This document shows, piece by piece, positions 1-11,113 of a stretch of 64,000 nt of DNA; within the stretch, counting starts at the first letter, position 1, and every line of letters starts with the position of its first letter. Both the position numbers and the translations under genes were made by a program. Under the pieces are notes generated by a model that made no database searches, was not told the DNA's origin, and saw nothing but the letters and a program-made list of their open reading frames with translations. Source of the stretch: Blastobasis lacticolella (lineage: Eukaryota; Arthropoda; Insecta; Lepidoptera; Blastobasidae). The stretch covers positions 17,050,200 through 17,114,199 of the forward strand of contig LR990052.1 in assembly GCA_905147135.1 (NCBI GenBank), given 5' to 3'.

Positions 1-2768
1 CGCGACCGTGACTCACCTCCTCGACGAGGCTGAGCAGCGCCGAGCGCTCGACGGGCTCGGCGTGCGGCACAGCGGAGAGTTGCCTGGACGCACCCACCGC
101 GACCGCGACCGCTACTCACCTCCTCGACGAGGCTGAGCAGCGCCGAGCGCTCGACGGGCTCGGCGTGCGGCACAGCGGGGAGTTGCCTGGACGCACCCAC
201 CGCGACCGTGACTCACCTCCTCGACGAGGCTGAGCAGCGCCGAGCGCTCGACGGGCTCGGCGTGCGGCACAGCGGAGAGTTGCCTGGACGCACCCACCGC
301 GACCGTGACTCACCTCCTCGACGAGGCTGAGCAGCGCCGAGCGCTCGACGGGCTCGGCGTGCGGCACAGCGGGGAGTTGCCTGGACGCACCCACCGCGAC
401 CGTGACTCACCTCCTCGACGAGGCTGAGCAGCGCCGAGCGCTCGACGGGCTCGGCGTGCGGCACAGCGGAGAGTTGCCTGGACGCACCCACCGCGACCGT
501 GACTCACCTCCTCGACGAGGCTGAGCAGCGCCGAGCGCTCGACGGGCTCGGCGTGCGGCACAGCGGGGAGTTGCCTGGACGCACCCACCGCGACCGTGAC
601 TCACCTCCTCGACGAGGCTGAGCAGCGCCGAGCGCTCGACGGGCTCGGCGTGCGGCACAGCGGGGAGTTGCCTGGACGCGGCCACCGCGACCGCGACCGC
701 TACTCACCTCCTCGACGAGGCTGAGCAGCGCCGAGCGCTCGACGGGCTCGGCGTGCGGCACAGCGGGGAGTTGCCTGGACGCACCCACCGCGACCGTGAC
801 TCACCTCCTCGACGAGGCTGAGCAGCGCCGAGCGCTCGACGGGCTCGGCGTGCGGCACAGCGGGGAGTTGCCTGGACGCGGCCACCGCGACCGCGACCGC
901 TACTCACCTCCTCGACGAGGCTGAGCAGCGCCGAGCGCTCGACGGGCTCGGCGTGCGGCACAGCGGGGAGTTGCCTGGACGCACCCACCGCGACCGTGAC
1001 TCACCTCCTCGACGAGGCTGAGCAGCGCCGAGCGCTCGACGGGCTCGGCGTGCGGCACAGCGGAGAGTTGCCTGGACGCACCCACCGCGACCGTGACTCA
1101 CCTCCTCGACGAGGCTGAGCAGCGCCGAGCGCTCGACGGGCTCGGCGTGCGGCACAGCGGGGAGTTGCCTGGACGCGGCCACCGCGACCGCGACCGCTAC
1201 TCACCTCCTCGACGAGGCTGAGCAGCGCCGAGCGCTCGACGGGCTCGGCGTGCGGCACAGCGGGGAGTTGCCTGGACGCACCCACCGCGACCGTGACTCA
1301 CCTCCTCGACGAGGCTGAGCAGCGCCGAGCGCTCGACGGGCTCGGCGTGCGGCACAGCGGAGAGTTGCCTGGACGCACCCACCGCGACCGTGACTCACCT
1401 CCTCGACGAGGCTGAGCAGCGCCGAGCGCTCGACGGGCTCGGCGTGCGGCACAGCGGGGAGTTGCCTGGACGCACCCACCGCGACCGTGACTCACCTCCT
1501 CGACGAGGCTGAGCAGCGCCGAGCGCTCGACGGGCTCGGCGTGCGGCACAGCGGAGAGTTGCCTGGACGCACCCACCGCGACCGTGACTCACCTCCTCGA
1601 CGAGGCTGAGCAGCGCCGAGCGCTCGACGGGCTCGGCGTGCGGCACAGCGGGGAGTTGCCTGGACGCACCCACCGCGACCGTGACTCACCTCCTCGACGA
1701 GGCTGAGCAGCGCCGAGCGCTCGACGGGCTCGGCGTGCGGCACAGCGGGGAGTTGCCTGGACGCGGCCACCGCGACCGCGACCGCTACTCACCTCCTCGA
1801 CGAGGCTGAGCAGCGCCGAGCGCTCGACGGGCTCGGCGTGCGGCACAGCGGGGAGTTGCCTGGACGCACCCACCGCGACCGTGACTCACCTCCTCGACGA
1901 GGCTGAGCAGCGCCGAGCGCTCGACGGGCTCGGCGTGCGGCACAGCGGAGAGTTGCCTGGACGCACCCACCGCGACCGTGACTCACCTCCTCGACGAGGC
2001 TGAGCAGCGCCGAGCGCTCGACGGGCTCGGCGTGCGGCACAGCGGGGAGTTGCCTGGACGCACCCACCGCGACCGTGACTCACCTCCTCGACGAGGCTGA
2101 GCAGCGCCGAGCGCTCGACGGGCTCGGCGTGCGGCACAGCGGGGAGTTGCCTGGACGCACCCACCGCGACCGTGACTCACCTCCTCGACGAGGCTGAGCA
2201 GCGCCGAGCGCTCGACGGTCTCGGCGTGCGGCACAGCGGGGAGTTGCCTGGACGCACCCACCGCGACCGTGACTCACCTCCTCGACGAGGCTAAGCAGCG
2301 CCGAGCGCTCGACGGGCTCAGCGTGCGGCACAGCGGGGAGTTGCCTGGACGCACCCACCGCGACCGTGACTCACCTCCTCGACGAGGCTAAGCAGCGCCG
2401 AGCGCTCGACGGGCTCGGCGTGCGGCACAGCGGGGAGTTGCCTGGACGCACCCACCGCGACCGTGACTCACCTCCTCGACGAGGCTGAGCAGCGCCGAGC
2501 GCTCGACGGGCTCGGCGTGCGGCACAGCGGGGAGTTGCCTGGACGCGGCCACCGCGACCGCGACCGATACTCACCTCCTCGACGAGGCTGAGCAGCGCCA
2601 AGCGCTCGACGGGCTCGGCGTGCGGCACAGCGGGGAGTTGCCTGGACGCACCCACCGCGACCGTGACTCACCTCCTCGACGAGGCTGAGCAGCGCCGAGC
2701 GCTCGACGGGCTCGGCGTGCGGCACAGCGGGGAGTTGCCTGGACGCACCCACCGCGACCGTGACTCAC
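1..2768 (-). repeat. 97/103-bp tandem array of a shortened melted exon 4
   Basis: About 28 head-to-tail copies, most 97 bp and six 103 bp, running off the left edge. Read on the minus strand, each unit is a 67-nt mini-exon (3' splice site CAG, then an exon whose two ends match melted exon 4 at 2769-2911) followed by GTGAGT and only 30 or 36 nt before the next CAG. The mini-exon lacks 76 internal nt of the parent exon, and the break lies at a TGCCGCA that occurs twice in the parent. Variants (AGAG or GGAG, the 6-bp longer spacer, single substitutions) mark the copies. The many overlapping 61-94 aa open frames here only reflect lack of stops in GC-rich repeats and are not genes. Confidence 0.93.
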
Positions 2769-5700
2769 CTCCTCGACGAGGCTGAGCAGCGCCGAGCGCT
2801 CGACGGGCTCGGCGTGCGGCAGCAGCGATAGCAGCGCGGGCAGCTGCGCCTCCAGCGGCCACGGCGACGCGCGGTACAGCGGGCTCAGGATGCGGCACAG
2901 CGGGTAGTTGCCTGGACACGTTAGAGTTTTCGTGATTTAAATTCCACCAGATGGCGCCACTGAGACGAGGTCTGATTCCAAAATGAAGCCCTGTCATTGG
3001 TCGGAATATGTTCGTCATTTTCGGGTGTTGGGCGTGGTCCACCTGCTGATTACACCTGAGTGATCCACTTTTCCGTAATCCACCCTTATCTTTACAACAG
3101 TTGTTTCTATCCAATAGCAAGGCAGTATTTTAACGATTACCTTACTTCCATATAGTGCCCTCTGGTGGATTTTGAAATCGCGAAAACCTCTTTATTGGAA
3201 CAACACAGGACAATATGTATAGATAGGTCTCTTCAAAATATGTAAATTGCCTTTTTGTGTATAGAAAATAACGGAACCTGTAATTTTCGTACAAGCAATA
3301 TTTTAAATTTCTTGGAAACAGCGAATCCGATTACTATAAAACGTTGTATTATTAACTGTTATTATATATACTGATGCTCAGGTGAAGAACAACTTTTTTC
3401 ACAGCACTCACCAGACATGATGGAGTCCATGATAGTCTGCGTGTGCGGCTTGAGCAGCGCGGCGTGGCTCACGGCAGCCAACGAGAGGTACCGCGCCATA
3501 TGCCGCGATATCTCCCGGTTGCCCTTGTGCAGGAATTGCACCGCCACCGGCAGGAACAGCTCCATCACGGCCTTGTTGCCGTTCGCTTCCTGCTCGGTGT
3601 TCTGTACTGGGAACGATGTCTGGGGAGACGGGTGAGAGATTCGTGATTTGTGAGTAGACCCGTTAGAGTAAGTGCTTAGTATCAGCAACTTATAAGAGAG
3701 GCATAAGAAAGGTCGCCAGACTATTTTGAATAGTGTTTGCCTGCCGGTGAGTTAGGTTTCCATTGCTCCGTGGAGGGGTGGGAGGGGAACCATTGCTTTG
3801 GCAGTGGAAGGACCTCGTCTGTTTGCTGCCAGAGCAACGTGTTTTACGGGGTCGGCAACACGCTAGCGATCCCCCTGGTATTATAAACGTCCATAGGCTG
3901 CGGTAACTGTTTACTAGGCAGGCTGTACGCTTGTTTGCCACCTTAGTAGTATATTTTAAAAAACCGTAGCATAACGGGTAGTCGCGCGCGAGTTAACTCA
4001 TGCTTTCTCTTTTGATTAGCGAGATACAAAGTTGTATATCGCGCGACAAAGCCCATCATGATATGTGCGTATCACGTAAAGTTCGGACAGCGGGAAACGC
4101 CTCACGCCATTCCTACCCTCGTACGTACGTTCCGAAGCGTACGTATAACGAGCATGATAGTTTGATCCGCAGTTGGGGAACGGACCGATGGTTTAATCCT
4201 CAGTTCGGAACGCAGTCCCAGATGTGCAGTCCGAACTTTACGTGTAACTACCACATTTGATTTAAAACGTCGTATTATCTATGATTAGGGGACAAAATTC
4301 CCCACGACTACGACACGGAGGTTCTCAGGCGAAGTCGATATTGTCAACTGACTTATGCTAATGTCGTCAGACGCCTTGCATTTTTCGTCGACAATACTTA
4401 GTCGACCCATCCATGTCTCCGATTTGCATAGACAGATAAAACTCTAAAAAGTGCAGCAATATATCGTTCGTCCACATTATTTTAACTAAAGTGACACGGG
4501 AAAATATAAAAAGACTCAAGGGCCAGCTCTCACCAGAACGATGCATGCAATGATGTCGGACGCGATCTTCGCGTGCGGGGGATCGTCGTCGCGGAGATGG
4601 CCGACCGGCATCAGGTTGTGGTGGAGACACGACGCAAGCAGCGCCACCAGAGCCCCACAGTACTTGTCCAGCGTGCCGGTCTCCTTTATGCATGACGTCA
4701 CGCGCGCCACGCATATCTCCACGAGCGCCTGGTCGCGATCGTTGCGGATGTAGTCCGGACGGGAGCTGATCTCCGTTATTTGTTTCAGCTGTGGATGGGT
4801 AATTTGAATCCTTATTCAAGTAAAACTTCTTAAGCGGCGTCATATCATAATCATTCGATTATAGAGAAGATATGACGGAGAGAGATTAAGAGCTATATTA
4901 CGATGCGGTGCAATTGAATAGGCTACAATCTGATTATCCGTACCCCATCCCAATGACACAATCTGATTGTCAATTAGATTGCCAATCTAGTCAAATTGTA
5001 CTTTAAATTATGTTGTGTGGAAGCTTAACAATTATTTGGAATTAAAATCTATAACATGCAGCACATCATATTTGTTTTTTAAAAAGCCTCATTTCTATCA
5101 CATGATAATTTATTTTTATGAATTTTGATGCAAAACATCTGTTCATTGGTTTTTTTTTTTTTTATTACTTTACTAGACAGGCATTTGACCGCCACCTCAC
5201 CTGATGGAGCATGCCTGTCTAGGAACAGCCTATTCACTCTAGCGTTGAAGGCATCCAGATTATACTGATCAGGGAACACACTCGCAGGCAACGCATTCCA
5301 TTCCTTAGCCGTACGCATTATAAAAGTCGAGCCAAAGCGGCTCGTGCGGATAGTTGGAAGATCCACGACATATGGATGAAGCGCTCGCCCAGATCGCGTC
5401 TCCCGATGGCGGAAAGGGGCCGGCGGAATGAGGTCGTGCAACTGCTTCGCACACTCACCGAAGTGCAATCTGTAGAAAACCGACAAACGCGCAACCCTAC
5501 GCCGATGCTCGAGGCTCTGCAGCTTAGCCTCAATAAACTGCGGATCACAAATTAATCTCTTTGCACGTTTTTCCACCGAATCCAAAGCAGCCAGTTGATA
5601 TTTGGCTGATTTATCCCAGAGGTGGCAGCAGTACTCCATGCAAGATCGGACTTGTGCTTGATATAACTGAAGCAACTACCTTGAAGTGAAGTACCGCTTG

Positions 5701-7174
5701 ACCTTCGAGAGGATTCCAAGTTTTTTAGCTGCAGTCTTGGCTTTTGATTCGATGTACTGTCCAAAGTTGAGATTGGTTGATAGCTCAACACCTAGGAGCT
5801 GTAGGCTGTCGGTAATTTCCACAGACACATTCCGGAAAGTCAGAGCTAGATAGAATGGACTCCGTTTAGCGGAAAACAAACACGCCTGTGTTTTGGTGGC
5901 GTTGAACGACACTAGATTGGCTTCGCCCCAATCGGACACTGCCTTGAGAGCCTCGTTCAAGCGACCAACCATGGTGTGAAATGTAGGCAATTATAACTTG
6001 ATGACAAGGACTTAATGTTAGTAAATGATCTTAGGCTCCAGGGAGTTATAGACCACATTACAAATTGGATTACTTTTAGTGATGATGATGAAATTTTTTT
6101 GTTATTAGGTTACCCTTGTAATGTTTTAAAAGTAGGTAGCTATTTTAATAGGACAAGGTATTTCCTATAAAGTTCACCTCTTTTACTTTTGTTTATTAAA
6201 TAGTTTTTGAGGTCACATTAACTTTCTAGATTGTTTTTATACAAGATTGAGAATCCAATCAGATGAAGAGACAGACTTCATTATTAATGTAAGTAGTGTA
6301 ATTTCCTCTTTAAATCTTGCCAATACTTTTCTTTCAAGGAACTATTCCCATTATTATTAATGGAACTCACTATGTGTAATGCTGTATATTCAGAGCTGAG
6401 CCAGATTTGAAATAAGATTATAATGTATACTATTTCAATGCTACACCTACCTATCTAATCAAGATGAATGGATAGGATAATAAATTGATAACAATGACAG
6501 AGTGACTACCTGAAATATTTTAGTCTCCAATGGAAGTAATATTATCTAGCAATATATTTGAAAATATTATATCTTCTAAATTTGAGTGTTATGTTTATTT
6601 GTAGGCTCAACTATGTATAAGAAGACGTATGAATGTGAAATTACCTATAGATAGGATTGTAGTTTGTAGCACTTGATAAACCAGTCTACCCCTGTATGAT
6701 ATGGATATGAGAGTGCATGTATGTATTTATGTATGTATGTGTTTATATGTGTGTAGGTTTGTTAATTAGACGTCTAGAAACAAATCTAAGGTGAACTTGT
6801 TCTACTACTAATTATAATTAAAATGTAAAGATTTCTGATGCCGATTTTTGTATTAATAGTCCATTTATAAGACACACTTTGCATTAAATTATGTCTTTAA
6901 GTTTTTTGTAAAGCAATATTTATAAAAAATTTAGTTTTTAGATACTGTTACTTAAAAACCTACATTTAATAAAAAATACAATTTCAACATTAAATATAAT
7001 AAGTATGAAATTCTAATACCAATCTATGTCAATAAACGTAAGTATGTAACGCATATCCTTATTACTTACTACATCGTTCAGATCGTCCACTATTTCGTTA
7101 TCAGGGATGCCGAAGATATCACCAGCACGCGTGAGGTCACGCTCCGTGAGCACATGCTTCAGCAGCTCGTGCAT
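2769..7174 (-). CDS. melt: melted / VEPH1 (PH-domain adaptor), 5' exons only
   Basis: Coding exons in order: 7070-7174, 4534-4788, 3412-3619, 2769-2911; reading phases 0/0/1/0 join without breaks, giving the first 237 residues. The start MHELLKHVLTERDLTRAGDI and the stretches DPPHAKIASDIIACIVL, PVAVQFLHKGNREISRHMAR and IMDSIMSGNYPLCRIL match the N-terminal helical-repeat region of Melted/VEPH1 as I remember it. In Drosophila the family is a membrane-recruited PH-domain adaptor acting in insulin/FOXO-TOR and Hippo signalling. The C-terminal PH domain lies beyond the left edge. Exon 4 ends at GTGAGT and is followed at once by the tandem array, so the donor of this exon sits in a row of near-identical donors. 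Intron 1 holds a LINE relic, intron 2 a SINE-like repeat and a palindromic MITE, intron 3 a MITE. Confidence 0.9.
2926..3187. mobile_element. MITE, CACCAGATGGCGC family, copy 1
   Basis: A roughly 260-bp element with imperfect terminal inverted repeats: GTTTTCGTGATTT...CCACCAGATGGCGC at the left and GCCCTCTGGTGGATTTTGAAATCGCGAAAAC at the right end. Related copies lie at 25041-25217, 38790-38972, 45877-46046, 48181-48303 and as the ends of 48846-50245. It lies in melted intron 3; its outer end is only 12 bp from the 3' splice site CAG at 2912-2914. No transposase is encoded. Confidence 0.75.
3695..3960. repeat. SINE/LINE-tail-like dispersed repeat
   Basis: Contains GGTATTATAAACGTCCATAG, GCTGCGGTAACTG, GGCAGGC and GCTTGTTTGCCACCTTAGTAG. 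The same word order recurs at 36740-36835, and parts recur at 38455-38560, 39196-39230, 41765-41820, 50262-50340 and 51040-51110. It is therefore a dispersed family; no protein is conserved. It lies in melted intron 2. Confidence 0.6.
4058..4258. mobile_element. palindromic MITE in melted intron 2
   Basis: Near-palindrome with a perfect 15-bp inverted repeat, ACGTAAAGTTCGGAC at 4074-4088 and its complement at 4229-4243, and further imperfect symmetry inside. The 86-codon open frame across it (4000-4260, plus) is a by-product. Confidence 0.65.
5150..5990 (-). pseudogene. 5'-truncated non-LTR retrotransposon, RT C-terminal part
   Basis: Minus strand, in two overlapping frames joined by a frameshift near 5680. 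It starts with a stretch containing LVSFNATKTQACLFS and LLGVELS (end of the reverse transcriptase palm/thumb). The 198-codon second frame contains YCCHLWDKSAKYQL, LDSVEKRAKRLI, RTAKEWNALPASVF and DAFNARVNRLFLDRHAPSG, typical of the C-terminal tail of CR1/Jockey-like elements in Lepidoptera. A poly-A tail (T run at about 5151-5163 on plus) ends it. A second 3' fragment of the same family lies at 50605-50815. It is dead: truncated and frameshifted. Confidence 0.8.
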
Positions 7175-8758
7175 GGTGCCGAGAAAACCAATCCAGAAGC
7201 CGCTACATACACTTCGCTAAATCTCTTCCCTAACCACTGACCGACACATCAACAACACATTTCCATTACCGAACAATACACTGTCATAACATGTAAACAT
7301 TAGTAACCACTAATCGTAAGTTCTTCAAAATGTATAAGCCGTGACAATAAATAAATTTAGACTCGTTTTTACGGGAAAATATTTACAAAAACTTTTAGAA
7401 ACCTTCCTCGGTAAACATCCAGCAAGCAATGCAAAAGAAGATTTTGTTCAGAAGATATTCATTTGTTGCTCTGGAATGCAATGCACGGTAAATGTTATAA
7501 ATTAGAATATCTAATTATATGTATCAACTGAACGTGCAAATCAAAATATCAACCGAAAAAAAACTGAATATATGTTTTTGTTACAAATACAAAGTAAAGA
7601 CATTATTTTTAAAATATTTAAAATTAAAAACATTGCACAAACGTACATGTTTAATAATGGGATTTGAACGAAATTCCAATTGTCACTGTCACTGAATTCG
7701 TACGTCACCAATTATGCTTTGTCTAAAATAGGATGATAATTTTGACAGCTCACTAATTGTTGGTCTTTGGCGCACGCCTATGAAGTTTTGTGTTTTTTTT
7801 CGGTAAAATGTACTGCGGAAAATGTCGTACTTCATAGACAGGCCCCGCCCCTTTAGTGAAGTGCCACGAATAACGAATAACAACAGACAATCGAAAATCG
7901 ATATTGATTAAATAAAATCGAATATTTAAAATTAACATTTAGGTAACCTTATTATTTTTTGTAACTAAACTCTTATTCTTTGTTTGGATTTCACCTTAAG
8001 AGACCTTTCACAACAACAATTTCGAGTCGCGCGTATTCTACGTAATAGGATGACTGTTCGAATAGAAATACGCACGTGTCATAATCGTCGTTGTAGAAGG
8101 GTTTTTAATGTCGTATTAATAAATTATTAATTCAGAAGAAAATAAATAGTTTATTTTGTATAATACGTATAGCATAAACATGCAACTATCGATTCCAAGT
8201 TCTATGAGAATGATTATCGATAATCGAATAGATTTATTAACGATTTTACACAACCACATCCCTACTGTGATCTGTCAAAATTATCATCCTATTTTAGACA
8301 AGGTATAAGTTCTTTATAGTACCTTCCACTTTAAGTTCGACAGAAAAATTAATAATTTTTTTGTTGTTATTTTTATTTACATCGTGTTTCACATCAAATT
8401 AAATAAAAATAACCGACAGTAATATATCTAGCGTACAAAAATCTCTTTGAGTGAAGTTGACACACGTTGATTTTAGTTAAGTAATATTGAAAATTAATTT
8501 TTCGATAACATTAAAATTAGTCTAATGTAAAATACCTGTTGCTGTTTTGGTTTGTTCTTGGTCTGTGATTTCTTGACTCATTTTTGCTTGACAAATGGTT
8601 TTATATCCTCTTTGGCAAATGCCAAATACCTATTTTCTTCCATTCGTGTTTTCACAAAGTTTTCGTGTAAATTAATAAAAGTAGCGTAGAGCTTAATTTA
8701 TATAAACAACAACAACGTTTAAATTAGAATACATTTATATAAACAGTCTAAAATTAAA
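7175..8758. promoter_or_regulatory. divergent intergenic region melted | CTU1
   Basis: 1.58 kb between the start codons of melted (minus) and CTU1 (plus), so it must hold the 5' ends and promoters of both. No clear TATA or Inr could be assigned. Contents: AT-rich DNA and one inverted-repeat element (7719-8301). Confidence 0.55.
7719..8301. mobile_element. 583-bp MITE with perfect 30-bp terminal inverted repeats
   Basis: Left end 7719-7748 begins TTGTCTAAAATAGGATGATA; right end 8272-8301 is its exact 30-bp reverse complement. The interior is AT-rich with no transposase. The open frames at 7689-7938 on minus only overlap the left end. The target duplication is not clear. Confidence 0.8.
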
Positions 8759-10836
8759 ATGCCTATACAGTGTAAAGCAGGTTGTGGAAATAAAGCAGTT
8801 TTGAAGGTTAGTTTCTTCATATGTTATGGTTAAAATAAACTAAACCATTTTACTTTGGGAATAATTGGATGTAGCTATGTTCTATTAACATTGAAATTGT
8901 TTTTAGCGGCCTAAAACAAGCGATGCCCTCTGCAAGGAATGCTTCTTTTTTGCCTTTGAAACCGAAGTACATTACACCATAACTAAAAACAAATTATTCA
9001 ATAAAGGCGACTCAGTCGCTATTGGCGCTTCTGGAGGGAAAGACTCCACTGTCCTAGCGTACGTTCTGAAAACGCTGAACAAACGATATGACTATGGCCT
9101 TAAACTTATGCTGTTGTCTATTGATGAAGGGATAACTGGCTACAGAGACGATAGTTTGGAGACAGTTAAGCAAAATCGTGACGATTATGAAATGCCATTG
9201 AAGATTCTGTCATACAAGGACCTGTATGGATGGACTATGGATGAAATTGTTGCTCAGATTGGGAGGAAGAACAACTGTACTTTTTGTGGTGTGTTTCGGA
9301 GGCAAGCTTTAGATAGGGGAGCAGCCCTGCTAGGAGTTAAATGCATAGCGACAGGGCACAATGCAGATGACATTGCTGAGACTGTGCTGATGAACATATT
9401 GCGGGGAGATATAGCCAGACTAAACAGGTGCACAGCCATTACTACAGTAAGTAAACTCAACATAAATGCTAAAGGTTCTATCTCGACTATTTTAAAAATC
9501 TATTTCGTTCTTAGTGTCCAGCTGACTCCTTCCACTCGAATTCAATTTTAATTTATTTAATGTTAACATACACTCTACAGAACCTCAATAGAGAAAAACA
9601 TAAACTAGCCATTCTTATTGAGTGTTTGAATTGAAGAAGGGCATTTTTTTAAGTTTGACAGGTGTATCTGTGGCTCTGTTGTGGTATGTGTTTGTCCGTG
9701 GCAATGTAGCAAATGTAAAATTGGTCAGGGGTTATCTGATTTTTTCTGTCGGTCAGGTTATTTGTACATTGCAATCTCTAACCAACCTGTCAAGGAAACA
9801 GATTATGCCAATATGGTCCGCATGGAGAACGCTCAAAATAAGATATCAATAAGATAGCTCATATGTATGATTGGTCATTTTGTTACATTCTCAACCTATA
9901 TAATTAAATATTCTAATTACAGGGCAGTGAAGGCACATTACCAAGAGTAAAACCCCTGAAATACACATATGAAAAGGAAATAGTTATGTATGCTCACTTC
10001 AAGAAGCTGGTGTATTTCTCAACGGAGTGTGTGTTTGCCCCAAATGCCTATAGGGGGCACGCCAGGGCCTTACTAAAAGATCTGGAGAAGATGAGGCCTT
10101 CTTGTATCATGGACATTATTTATTCAGGTACAACTATCTTTAATTGTTTTATTTGAAGAAAGAATAGTCACTTTGACTGATTTATACGTCATACTTATAT
10201 CTTCATCATTTGTTTTCAGGTGAGACCATGGCAATAAAGGAAGCTGTGTCTTTACCAACACAAAGGACATGTGTCAGGTGTAAATTTGTTTCCTCTCAAG
10301 AAGTTTGTAAAGCTTGCGTCCTCCTTGAAGGGCTGAATAAGGGTCTGCCCAGGCTGGGTGTAGGCAAGAGCTCAAAAGCAAAGAAAATGCTCGATGAATT
10401 CAATAAAAAGAAAAATGAAAATGCAAAGCCATCACTAAGGGAAGTGGTTAACGATTTAAATGATGATATAAATGTAGATAGCTGCAAGTCTAAAGGAAAA
10501 CCTTGTAGGACAGGTTTATGCCAAAGTAAGAAGGAAGTTAGTAGTAGCAATAATTCAAAAGAAACAAGTAGTACAAATGACAAATGTGGAACCAATTGTT
10601 GTACAGACAATAATAACCATCAGAATGTAAAATCCGAAGTTAGTAATTCCAAAATAAATTCATTATTAATAGAATTTAGTGTGACCAATGCAGAGAATGA
10701 GATGAAAGAGAATCATAATCAAAATGATGATGATTTATCAGATTCAGATGAGGATATTGGGCTTAAGAATGATGAAGATGATAACACTTGTGCAAGTGGC
10801 TGTGGTAAATTGGGATCCCTACATATAGGATTTTAA
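8759..10836 (+). CDS. CTU1: CTU1/NCS6, cytoplasmic tRNA 2-thiolation protein 1
   Basis: Exons 8759-8806, 8907-9446, 9923-10127, 10220-10836; 469 aa. With CTU2 this enzyme adenylates and thiolates U34 of tRNA Lys, Glu and Gln, using sulphur passed on by URM1. Visible: N-terminal zinc cysteines C5, C9, C25, C28; PP-loop SGGKDS at 58-63; C140-x2-C143; GHNADD at 166-171; a conserved cysteine in [10 protein letters not shown]; second zinc site C282-x2-C285 and C294-x2-C297, followed by [16 protein letters not shown]. All splice phases agree (0,0,1). Odd: the family usually ends soon after this motif (about 340-350 aa in my memory), but this one continues for about 150 residues rich in Asn, Ser, Asp and Cys and ends [11 protein letters not shown]. 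The start codon follows stop-rich AT DNA and fits the family N-terminus. Confidence 0.95.
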
Positions 10837-11107
10837 TAAGTAAAGTACCTAGGTAATTAAATTATAATATGTAAAAAGTATACATAGCAAATATGAAATA
10901 TATAAATTCTGATGTATGACATCACTAGCTTTTGTCTGTGTTATCATTTTAAATGACCTCCATATTGTATGAATGCTGTATTTCTGGTCCTACTTACCCA
11001 AATTATGTACAGACACGGCTTTTTTACAGTTTGAATTGAATTTTGAATTTGAAAAAAAAAATTGAACTATAATTTATTTAATAATAATATGATATATTTA
11101 TTATATT

Positions 11108-11113
11108 AATAAA
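11108..11113 (+). terminator. candidate poly-A signal AATAAA for CTU1
   Basis: AATAAA about 270 nt after the CTU1 stop codon, in an AT-rich 3' region. No transcript data are available to confirm its use. Confidence 0.4.

Noticed and set aside
112..2768. Series of 61-94 codon Arg-rich open frames
   Set aside because: They repeat every 97/103 bp, cross splice sites of the array units and are in the wrong frame for melted; the GC-rich repeat just lacks stops.
1..2768. CRISPR-like regular repeats
   Set aside because: Units are contiguous with no unique spacers, and the genome is eukaryotic.
4000..4260. 86-codon plus-strand gene
   Set aside because: Lies on a palindromic MITE.
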